Assembly: GCA_017413085.1 (NCBI GenBank)
Contig: JAFPVC010000035.1
Span: 1 to 54,477 of the forward strand
Origin: Prevotella sp.
GTDB lineage: Bacteria; Bacteroidota; Bacteroidia; Bacteroidales; Bacteroidaceae
DNA: 54,477 nucleotides
Reading direction: 5' to 3'
A model generated the notes under the pieces. It was not told where the DNA came from, did no database searches, and saw only the letters and a program-made list of their open reading frames with translations. Position numbers and translations under genes: made by a program. Shown piece after piece: positions 9,248 to 16,205 of the stretch; position 1 is the first letter of the stretch; every line of letters begins with the position of its first letter.

Positions 9248-9649
9248 TTAATCTTCATTAGTTTTGGTATCTACAAACAGCGTCACGTGGTTTGAACGCT
9301 TACGTATGCGGTAGCCGCGGCCCTGAGGTGCGGGGCGCATGCGCTTCATTGTCACGCCTTCGTCAACGAAGACCTTAGAGATATAGAGTTCGCCGTCTTC
9401 TGCCTTGCGGTCATTCTTAACTTCCCAGTTAGCGATGGCAGAGCGGAGCAGCTTCTCAACGTCGGCAGCAGCCTGTTTCTTCGAGAAGCGCAGTACGCCG
9501 AGGGCGCGGTTCACCTCCAAGCCACGAATCATGTCTACGACGTAGCGCATCTTACGTGGAGAGGAAGGCACACCAACGAGCTTGGCGAAGTATTGGTTCT
9601 TCCTGGCCTGCTTCTGAGCCTCGGCCATGTTATGTTTTCTAGCTCCCAT
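9248..9649 (-). CDS. rplV: 50S ribosomal protein L22
   Basis: uL22 lines the exit tunnel. The 133-residue product contains [20 protein letters not shown] and the tunnel hairpin region ([20 protein letters not shown]). The start at 9649 ([12 protein letters not shown]) gives a Bacteroidetes-like N-terminus; a second ATG lies seven codons in. It lies 37 bp downstream of rpsS. Confidence 0.96.
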   Translation of the reverse strand: MGARKHNMAEAQKQARKNQYFAKLVGVPSSPRKMRYVVDMIRGLEVNRALGVLRFSKKQAAADVEKLLRSAIANWEVKNDRKAEDGELYISKVFVDEGVTMKRMRPAPQGRGYRIRKRSNHVTLFVDTKTNED

Positions 9650-9686
9650 TTTATGCTATTAATGATTAATGGTTAGGTGCCTGTCT

Positions 9687-9953
9687 TTATTTCTTGTTAC
9701 CGGCATGGCCACCGAAGCGACGTGTGGGTGAGAACTCACCGAGCTTGTGTCCTACCATGTTCTCGGTCACGTAGACAGGAATGAATTTATTACCGTTATG
9801 AACAGCTACTGTATGACCCACGAAATCAGGAGAAATTACAGAAGCCCTGGCCCAAGTCTTTACGACTGTCTTCTTGCCGCTCTCGTTCATGGCGAGAATC
9901 TTCTTCTCAAGGGCGACGTTGATGTATGGACCTTTTTTAAGTGAACGACTCAT
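9687..9953 (-). CDS. rpsS: 30S ribosomal protein S19
   Basis: uS19 of the 30S head, 88 residues ([20 protein letters not shown]...). The signature [20 protein letters not shown] is intact. It lies 22 bp downstream of rplB in the S10 order. Confidence 0.97.
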   Translation of the reverse strand: MSRSLKKGPYINVALEKKILAMNESGKKTVVKTWARASVISPDFVGHTVAVHNGNKFIPVYVTENMVGHKLGEFSPTRRFGGHAGNKK

Positions 9954-9975
9954 AATTTTACTTTACTTTTGTGGA

Positions 9976-10806
9976 TTACTTCTTCTTGTTAGCTCTCTCG
10001 ATAATGTACTTGTTAGACTGCTTCTTCGGTGCGCGTGTCTTGAGACCCTTAGCGTACAAGCCCTTGCGTGAGCGTGGGTGTCCGCCTGACTGACGTCCTT
10101 CACCACCACCCATTGGGTGATCTACTGGGTTCATAACAACACCGCGGTTGTGCGGACGACGGCCGAGCCAGCGAGAGCGGCCTGCCTTACCTGACTGCTC
10201 AAGAGCGTGGTCAGAGTTGCCTACGGCACCAACCGTTGCCTTGCAGGCAGAGAGCACCTTGCGGGTCTCACCTGAAGGAAGCTTGATAACACAGTAACTG
10301 CCTTCACGAGAAGTCAACTGAGCAAAATTACCAGCCGAACGAACGAGCAGAGCTCCCTGACCGGGGCGCAGCTCAATGTTGTGGATAACGGTACCTACCG
10401 GGATGTTGGCCAGCGGGAGGGCGTTGCCTACTTCTGGCGCAGCCTCTGAGCCGGACATTACGGTAGCACCCACCTGAAGTCCGTTAGGAGCGATAATGTA
10501 ACGTTTTTCACCGTCAACGTAGTACAACAGGGCGATGCGAGCCGAGCGGTTCGGATCATACTCTATTGACTTTACTACAGCTGGAACACCATCCTTCTCT
10601 CGCTTGAAGTCGATGAGACGATACTTCTGCTTGTGGCCACCGCCAATGTAACGGACGGTCATCTTACCGGTGTTGTTTCGGCCGCCGGTAGACTTCTTGC
10701 CGTAAACGAGAGACTTCTCTGGCACGGATGCAGTAATTTCCTCGAACGTGCCAATAACTTTGTGTCTTTGACCAGGTGTAACTGGTTTAAATTTACGTAC
10801 TGCCAT
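9976..10806 (-). CDS. rplB: 50S ribosomal protein L2
   Basis: uL2, essential for subunit joining and the peptidyl transferase centre. The 276-residue product begins [20 protein letters not shown]. The conserved C-terminal motif [20 protein letters not shown] includes the histidine near the catalytic centre. It lies 8 bp downstream of rplW. Confidence 0.97.
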   Translation of the reverse strand: MAVRKFKPVTPGQRHKVIGTFEEITASVPEKSLVYGKKSTGGRNNTGKMTVRYIGGGHKQKYRLIDFKREKDGVPAVVKSIEYDPNRSARIALLYYVDGEKRYIIAPNGLQVGATVMSGSEAAPEVGNALPLANIPVGTVIHNIELRPGQGALLVRSAGNFAQLTSREGSYCVIKLPSGETRKVLSACKATVGAVGNSDHALEQSGKAGRSRWLGRRPHNRGVVMNPVDHPMGGGEGRQSGGHPRSRKGLYAKGLKTRAPKKQSNKYIIERANKKK

Positions 10807-10814
10807 TTCTTATT

Positions 10815-11108
10815 TTAAATATTGCTGTAAAAATCTATTTCCTCGCCAGCCTTCAGGGTGACGATAGCTTTCTTGAAGGCGTTACGCTGGCCCTTGATGA
10901 GACCAGCCTTGGTGTAACGAGAAGAACGCTTACCAGCGTAGTTCATCGTGTTCACGTCTTCAACAGTAACATTGTAGCGATCCTCAACCTCCTTCTTAAT
11001 CTGGAGCTTGTTAGCCTCCGGCTTCACGATGAAGCCGTAGCGGTTAGGGCGCTTCTCTGTAATCTTGGTCATCTTCTCAGTGACCACAGGTTTGATGATA
11101 AATGCCAT
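10815..11108 (-). CDS. rplW: 50S ribosomal protein L23
   Basis: uL23 sits at the tunnel exit and docks trigger factor and SRP. The 97-residue product (MAFIIKPVVTEKMTKITEKR...) contains RYGFIVKPEANKLQIKKEVE, the typical core. It lies between rplD and rplB. Confidence 0.97.
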   Translation of the reverse strand: MAFIIKPVVTEKMTKITEKRPNRYGFIVKPEANKLQIKKEVEDRYNVTVEDVNTMNYAGKRSSRYTKAGLIKGQRNAFKKAIVTLKAGEEIDFYSNI

Positions 11109-11131
11109 AATTCTTTATCTCCTTCTTAAGT

Positions 11132-11761
11132 TTACTTGGTTAAAATCTCGTCGATTGTCTTGACTGCGCTCTCGCACATAACGACAACGTCAGCGTTCAT
11201 CGTCTTGTAGGCGTTGAGCTTTGCTGCTCCCATCACCTCGGCCTTCTGCAGGTTGCGTGCTGAGAGGTAGACGTTCTTGTTATCCTCAGGCATGAGGAAG
11301 AGCACTTTCTTGCCCTCGGCCTTCAGGTTCTTCACTACGTCAAGGAACTGCTTTGTCTTCGGAGTCTCGAAGCTGAAGTCCTCAACTACGATGATGCCGT
11401 TCTCCTGAGCCTTGTATGTGAGTGCGCTCTTGCGTGCGAGCTGCTTTGTCTTAAGGTTGAGCTTTGTGCGATAGTCGCGTGGCTTAGGACCGAAAACGCG
11501 TGCACCGCCCACGAGTACTGGTGAGTTGATGTCACCGCGACGTGCGCCGCCGCCACCCTTCTGACGTCCGAGCTTACGGGTTGAACCTGACATCTCGCTG
11601 CGCTCCTTGGCCTTTGCTGTGCCCTGGCGCTGGTTGCCGAGATACTGCTTAACATCGAGGTAAAGAACGTGGTCGTTTGGCTCGATGGCATATATGGCAT
11701 CATTCAGTGTGACCTTGCGTCCGGTCTCCTGACCCTGTATATTCAATACACTTACTTCCAT
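11132..11761 (-). CDS. rplD: 50S ribosomal protein L4
   Basis: uL4 has a globular domain and a tunnel-lining loop ([20 protein letters not shown]). The product has 209 residues, beginning [20 protein letters not shown]. In E. coli L4 represses the S10 operon through its leader; whether the leader upstream of rplC here responds to L4 cannot be told. It lies 6 bp downstream of rplC. Confidence 0.97.
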   Translation of the reverse strand: MEVSVLNIQGQETGRKVTLNDAIYAIEPNDHVLYLDVKQYLGNQRQGTAKAKERSEMSGSTRKLGRQKGGGGARRGDINSPVLVGGARVFGPKPRDYRTKLNLKTKQLARKSALTYKAQENGIIVVEDFSFETPKTKQFLDVVKNLKAEGKKVLFLMPEDNKNVYLSARNLQKAEVMGAAKLNAYKTMNADVVVMCESAVKTIDEILTK

Positions 11762-11767
11762 TTTCCT

Positions 11768-12385
11768 TTACTTCTTGATTAAAACGGTTGAACCATTGTA
11801 TCCTGCCACAGAGCCCTTCACGATGATGAGGTTCTGCTCGGGGATAACCTTTAACACTTTGAGGTTCTGTGTAGTAACACGCTCGTTACCCATGTGGCCG
11901 CCCATGCGCATTCCCTTGAACACCTTTGCGGGATATGAGCAGGCGCCGATTGAACCTGGCTTACGCAGACGGTCATCCTGACCGTGTGTTGCCTGGCCTA
12001 CACCACCGAAACCATGACGCTTAACGACGCCCTGGAAGCCCTTACCCTTAGACGTTCCGACTACGTCGACGAAATCATTCTCTGCGAACAGTCCGTCAAC
12101 TGTGATTGTCTCTCCGAGGTTGTGCTCCTCGTCAAACTTGAACTCGGCCAAGTGCTGCTTCGGTGTTGTGCCCGCCTTCTTGAACACACCCATCATAGGT
12201 GCAGAAGTGCGCTTCTCCTTTGCTTCGCCGAAGCCAAGCTGCAGAGCCTCATAGCCGTCTTTCTCGACGGTCTTTACCTGAGTTACGACACAAGGACCAG
12301 CTTCGATAACAGTGCACGGTGTATTCTTACCGTCGGCACTGAAAACGGATGTCATTCCGATTTTTCTTCCAATTAATCCTGGCAT
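11768..12385 (-). CDS. rplC: 50S ribosomal protein L3
   Basis: uL3, an early assembly protein near the peptidyl transferase centre. The 205-residue product begins [20 protein letters not shown] and contains [19 protein letters not shown] and the conserved [20 protein letters not shown]. It is the first gene of the cluster in this window: the upstream 436 bp hold a promoter and leader but no rpsJ. Confidence 0.97.
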   Translation of the reverse strand: MPGLIGRKIGMTSVFSADGKNTPCTVIEAGPCVVTQVKTVEKDGYEALQLGFGEAKEKRTSAPMMGVFKKAGTTPKQHLAEFKFDEEHNLGETITVDGLFAENDFVDVVGTSKGKGFQGVVKRHGFGGVGQATHGQDDRLRKPGSIGACSYPAKVFKGMRMGGHMGNERVTTQNLKVLKVIPEQNLIIVKGSVAGYNGSTVLIKK

Positions 12386-12527
12386 TTCTGTTTGTAATTA
12401 TATAAATAATGTGTAATACTAATCATACATACGCAAAAAAGCCACACAAAGACTTCTTCCTTATTGAAGTCTAAGGCGCTCAAATTCAGCAGGTTGATAG
12501 CAAAGAGCCAGCGCAATCCCACGTTTT
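12386..12527 (-). promoter_or_regulatory. Leader of the rplC operon with attenuator-like hairpin
   Basis: About 140 nt of untranslated leader lie between the promoter and the rplC ATG. On the transcript, AGACTTC and GAAGTCT (12466-12472 and 12450-12456) form a perfect 7-bp stem with a 9-nt loop, followed 9 nt later by a run of six U (around 12436-12441). Upstream, GCGCT and AGCGC elements could form a larger enclosing stem. This resembles a ribosomal-protein leader with a weak terminator; the ligand is unknown. Confidence 0.5.
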
Positions 12528-12534
12528 TGCAGTG

Positions 12535-12566
12535 CAAAGGTACTGCTTTTTCTGCTTTTACGCAAA
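12535..12566 (-). promoter_or_regulatory. Promoter of the rplC-led ribosomal protein operon
   Basis: A minus-strand TACCTTTG box (12535-12542) and a TTTG box (12563-12566) are separated by 20 bp, a near-ideal Bacteroidetes promoter. It is the only strong promoter seen upstream of rplC and should drive the large ribosomal protein cluster. Confidence 0.8.
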
Positions 12567-12592
12567 TATTTTAATAATTTTTAACCTTAGAA

Positions 12593-12691
12593 AGATTCTA
12601 AGGAATCTAAGGACTTTAGGGACTTTAAGGACCTTAGAGACCCTAACGACCTTAATGACCTTAGAGACCCTAATGACCTTAAAGAGCCTAA
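12593..12691. repeat. 9-bp degenerate tandem repeat, 11 units
   Basis: Eleven consecutive 9-mers fit the pattern RGACYYTAR (for example GGACTTTAG, GGACCTTAG, TGACCTTAA) without a gap. A related array lies at 15872-15952, on the other side of the neighbouring surface-protein gene. Reading frames through it give a meaningless three-residue repeat (TLx), so I do not call a gene. Confidence 0.85.
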
Positions 12692-12700
12692 AATCCAAAA

Positions 12701-12772
12701 CTCCCACAGATTTCCCAGATTACACAGACAGCCGGCTGGCTAATCTGCGAAACCCCGAGGAATCTGTGGGAG
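12701..12772. repeat. Inverted repeat, possible terminator
   Basis: CTCCCACAGATT (12701-12712) and AATCTGTGGGAG (12761-12772) are perfect 12-bp arms, with further inner pairing (AGATTA/TAATCT) and a GCCGGC-rich centre. It lies about 50 bp after the stop of the surface-protein gene and could end its transcript. Related CTCCCACAGATT elements occur at 41660-41820. With the promoter, leader and 9-bp array, this accounts for most of the gene-free 12386-12821. Confidence 0.7.
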
Positions 12773-12821
12773 AGTCTATTTAATTATTTGATGATACTAT
12801 TCCTGCAGAAACAGATGGCGA

Positions 12822-15686
12822 TTACTTATTACTTTCCAAGTAAATGACAACGATAGCGTAGGCGTCAGCCATTGTGATTTCGCCGTCATTGGTCATGTCA
12901 GCCAGAGTCACATCGAAGTTGGCTGGCTTAGTGGTAGCAAGATAATATGAAACCACTGCGTAGGCATCAGCCATTGTGATTTCGCCGTCATTGTTCACGT
13001 CACCCTTCATCTTGTCGAATATAGACTTGCCATTGCTGATTACAGCCGTAGAAGCTATCTTGCTGTTTACATATACGCCGTAACCAGAGCCAGATTGAGT
13101 GATATTGCCGTTTGTTGGCCTTGTCACGTAGATGTCAGCATCGCGTTGAACTCCCTTCAGACCAAGGAAAGCCCAAGTTTTACCCATTGCCTTGACAGCA
13201 CCACTGTTAGTAATCTTAAGTGTTCCGCCTTCGCCGTCGGCCGAATTTCTTCTACCCAAGCCGTAACTGGTATTCTGTTCATCACCGAAGCATACCTGTG
13301 CACCATTGATGGTGAGCGTAGTTCCATTAGCTAAGAATCCACCATAATTAGCACCCTTTGCTGTCAGCTGCGCACCCTTGATGGTGAGCGTTGCATTTTC
13401 ATTTAAATACAAACCATCATAACCAGAAGTATTTACTGTCAGTGTATTCTTATCACTTCCGTTAATTGTAGTAGAGCCGTACATGTCAAGAGCATAATTA
13501 TAATCTGTATTGATAGTGTTCGTTCCAGTCAGATTGATTATAGCTCCGCTGGCGGCATCACCCATTTTCAAATTGCCGCCACTAATTGTCGCATTATTCA
13601 GCGTCAGTGTCTTTGTAGAAGGAACATAAGACGCAACGGATTGCCCGCTAGCATAGTTTAGGAAAGGACTACCTATATATATCGGAGTAGAAGTAGAGGA
13701 AGCTACGCGGTTCAATGCAACCCCTGCAACCGTGACTCCAAGGCTTTCCTTGATAGAACTGAAGCTTACGCCGTATCTGTCTTTTACAGTCTCACCACCG
13801 TTCTTGCGTATTTCTTTATCAGCGAAATAAAGGCCCACTTTTTGTGCACTGTACCTGTTATTGTCAAAATCCATACCCGAAAGCGACAGTTCGCCCAAGT
13901 TGTGTATGGCTCCGCTTATTCCTGCAAAGTTATACTGATCGGTGTCTGACGAAGTCTTCTTTAGAACCAGTTTATCATTACTAGAACCATAATAACCATA
14001 CCTCGCCGCTTCGGTAATGATAGCATTGGTGGTATTAAGCGTAATTACACTTTTACCATAAACAGAGAAACAGTCACTTTCCGTTGACTTGATAGTCAAG
14101 TATCCCGAGCCGTTTATTACTGTGGTGTCTCTAAGCACGATACATTCGGCAGCAGAAGTAATACTGTTCGATCCTGTCAGGGTTACTATTAAGTTTTGAG
14201 CAGACGACTCAATAGCAGGCCTGCTGTTGCCATCTGGAGATTTTATTGTCACGTTATCCAGCCCCAGGGTTTTGGTATTCTGGTCATAAGAAAGTGTACC
14301 AGTAACACCATCGAATGTCATGTTATTGACGTTGATATTATTCAACTTATTACCTAATATAGTAACAGGATAGGTGGTGCTGTATTTTGATATCATTACG
14401 TAATTTGACAATTCGCTTGTTGTACCAAAGCCTTTAAGCGACTTGCGATAGCAGCATCCTTTTGGAAGTAACACATCGCTGCCACTCATGCTGCATTCAG
14501 AGAAACCATAAATGGCTTTTGCGTCTGTGTCGGTAGTTCTTGTTGTAGCTACGATGTTTGAACGGTATATACTGATAGTATCTATTTGGCTACTTGAATA
14601 GATTGAATTTTTTTGGGCTGTGACGTAGAAACCTACGTTGCTAAAGCTTAGCTGTTTTGCATTACTACCTGGCAACCATATGCCATAATAAGCATTACTT
14701 TCTCTGTTGCAGGTGATAGTTGCAATATCATTTGATGGATTATTGCCTTTAAACGTAATGCTTTTATTTGAGTATATAACATCTGAACCAGTATTGGTCA
14801 AAGTGTTGCTTCCACTGAACACTACGTTAAGGCCGTCCATACGGTTGCATATATTGTAACGATTGCTGCATGACTGTTTCACCCCTGTAAACGTCAGAGT
14901 TTTCGTTGACTTATCCCATGTTATTGTACCTTCAGTGTTTCCTGCAGGTTTTGCATTTGAACCGCTTATATCTTCACTACTATAATTTCTTACAATGTAA
15001 TTTCCCACGCACAGGTATGGATTAATAGTAACATCGCTGGCGGTAGCTCCGCTTGAAGTAACAACGTTTGTACCATTGAACTTGCATCCACCCTCGTAAA
15101 ATACATTATCATACAAATATACAGTATTCAAAGAACCAATGGCATTAGTGGAGGTTGTAGACTTTGCACGAATCTGGCAAGCATCTATGTAAAGTTTTTT
15201 ATTGGTATAGCTACCAAATGTTCCATGAATAGGGTATTGAGCTTGAATATCAGCAAACAGCCATAGCAAATTTACACTTATATCTCCGTCAACCCATATA
15301 CCGCTGTAACCATTCTCTGTATCTGTGCATTTAACATTGAGAGTCTGTCCGACCCAATAGCCTCTGATAGTAGTCTTTTTTTGCAATCTAAAGCCATTAC
15401 CGGCAGTACAGGTTATGCTACACGTACCTTTGACATAAATAGTTAAATTTTCAATTCCTTTATTAAACACAAAACTAGAGGAGCCATTGTACACTACGTC
15501 TTCAAGATACAGTTCATTAGTGTTGATATCACACCATATCTTACCGCTTGTCAGTCCCGTCGGTTTAATGTTATTGTAATTGTCCGTCGTCACCTGCTTA
15601 TCGCCTACCCATAGGTCGTAAGCGTGAACCATGTTAAGCGTTGCTCCTGCTACAAGGAGTAACAGCGAAGTAAATAATTTTTTCAT
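12822..15686 (-). CDS. Exported repeat protein with C-terminal dockerin-like domain
   Basis: A 954-residue protein starting at 15686 with a clear signal peptide (MKKLFTSLLLLVAGATLNMV, cleavage near AYA/HAYD). The frame is open 27 codons further up, but that part lacks a signal sequence and overlaps the promoter region. The body is made of repeated beta-rich segments (phrases such as GSNTLTNTGSDVIYS, LTIKGAQLTAKG) that look like a beta-helix or carbohydrate-binding repeat. The last 60 residues form a two-repeat dockerin-like module: GDVNNDGEITMADAYAVVSY and MTNDGEITMADAYAIVVIYL, with the Asp/Asn calcium-loop residues in place. It is probably a cell-surface or secreted adhesin or polysaccharide-binding protein; the ligand is unknown. 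Confidence 0.8.
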   Translation of the reverse strand: MKKLFTSLLLLVAGATLNMVHAYDLWVGDKQVTTDNYNNIKPTGLTSGKIWCDINTNELYLEDVVYNGSSSFVFNKGIENLTIYVKGTCSITCTAGNGFRLQKKTTIRGYWVGQTLNVKCTDTENGYSGIWVDGDISVNLLWLFADIQAQYPIHGTFGSYTNKKLYIDACQIRAKSTTSTNAIGSLNTVYLYDNVFYEGGCKFNGTNVVTSSGATASDVTINPYLCVGNYIVRNYSSEDISGSNAKPAGNTEGTITWDKSTKTLTFTGVKQSCSNRYNICNRMDGLNVVFSGSNTLTNTGSDVIYSNKSITFKGNNPSNDIATITCNRESNAYYGIWLPGSNAKQLSFSNVGFYVTAQKNSIYSSSQIDTISIYRSNIVATTRTTDTDAKAIYGFSECSMSGSDVLLPKGCCYRKSLKGFGTTSELSNYVMISKYSTTYPVTILGNKLNNINVNNMTFDGVTGTLSYDQNTKTLGLDNVTIKSPDGNSRPAIESSAQNLIVTLTGSNSITSAAECIVLRDTTVINGSGYLTIKSTESDCFSVYGKSVITLNTTNAIITEAARYGYYGSSNDKLVLKKTSSDTDQYNFAGISGAIHNLGELSLSGMDFDNNRYSAQKVGLYFADKEIRKNGGETVKDRYGVSFSSIKESLGVTVAGVALNRVASSTSTPIYIGSPFLNYASGQSVASYVPSTKTLTLNNATISGGNLKMGDAASGAIINLTGTNTINTDYNYALDMYGSTTINGSDKNTLTVNTSGYDGLYLNENATLTIKGAQLTAKGANYGGFLANGTTLTINGAQVCFGDEQNTSYGLGRRNSADGEGGTLKITNSGAVKAMGKTWAFLGLKGVQRDADIYVTRPTNGNITQSGSGYGVYVNSKIASTAVISNGKSIFDKMKGDVNNDGEITMADAYAVVSYYLATTKPANFDVTLADMTNDGEITMADAYAIVVIYLESNK

Positions 15687-15787
15687 AGGCCATGAAACTT
15701 TGGTTAGTTTGTTACTAATTATTAATATTTTATCTATTATCATAAGATTTATCTTTGCTCTATACACACTTTTTGCATATTCAAGTG

Positions 15788-15820
15788 CAAAATTACAAAA
15801 AATATGTTAAACTGAACAAA
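15788..15820 (-). promoter_or_regulatory. Promoter of the dockerin-bearing surface protein
   Basis: A minus-strand TAATTTTG box (15788-15795) and TTTG (15817-15820) are spaced by 21 bp. The expected leader is about 95 nt before the ATG at 15686. Confidence 0.6.
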
Positions 15821-15871
15821 TTTTCGGTTTTGATTAACATTTATTAACACAATATTCATCTACGAGACCAA

Positions 15872-15952
15872 GGATTCTAAAGAATTTAGGGTCGGAAAGG
15901 ACCTTAGAGACTTTAAGTACTTTAGGGACTTTAAAGACCCTAAAAAAACTAA
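15872..15952. repeat. 9-bp degenerate tandem repeat, 9 units
   Basis: Nine consecutive 9-mers (GGATTCTAA, AGAATTTAG, GGTCGGAAA, GGACCTTAG, AGACTTTAA and so on) belong to the same family as the array at 12593-12691. The two arrays flank the surface-protein gene in the same orientation. Confidence 0.8.
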
Positions 15953-15966
15953 CGATTACAAGGGCG

Positions 15967-16054
15967 TCGTAATTGGGGCCTGATTACAGTGTAATTGAGG
16001 CTTGATTACAGTGTAATTGAGGCCTAATTACAGTGTAATTGGGGCCTGATTACA
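15967..16054. repeat. 22-bp palindromic tandem repeat, 4 units
   Basis: Four head-to-tail 22-bp units share GTGTAATT at one end and GGCCTGATTACA at the other. Each unit is itself an imperfect palindrome around GGCCT, with TGTAAT at one end and ATTACA at the other. There is no spacer between units, so this is not a CRISPR array. A divergent five-unit array is found at 40307-40416. With the 9-bp array and two promoters it fills the gene-free 15687-16205. Confidence 0.88.
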
Positions 16055-16147
16055 ACACCCCTTGTAAGTAGCTGATAATTAGCGGGGTTAAAAAATCGCA
16101 ACAATCGCACATAATAGGCAAAGTGAATGAACAATTTTGTTATTTGC

Positions 16148-16178
16148 TTTGACGGTCGAGGGAAAAATATTACCTTTG
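16148..16178 (+). promoter_or_regulatory. Promoter of the acyl-activating fusion gene
   Basis: TTTG (16148-16151) and TACCTTTG (16171-16178) are separated by 19 bp. The start codon at 16206 follows about 20 nt after the expected transcription start. This also argues against the longer open frame that begins at 16137. Confidence 0.75.
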
Positions 16179-16205
16179 CAACCGAAAAATTGTAAAACCG
16201 AAGAT

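Noticed and set aside
12532-12783. 83-codon plus-strand frame over the 9-bp repeat
   Set aside because: It only translates the tandem repeat (TLx triplets) and has no gene-like features or promoter.
15967-16054. CRISPR array
   Set aside because: Units of 22 bp are contiguous with no unique spacers, and no cas genes are nearby.
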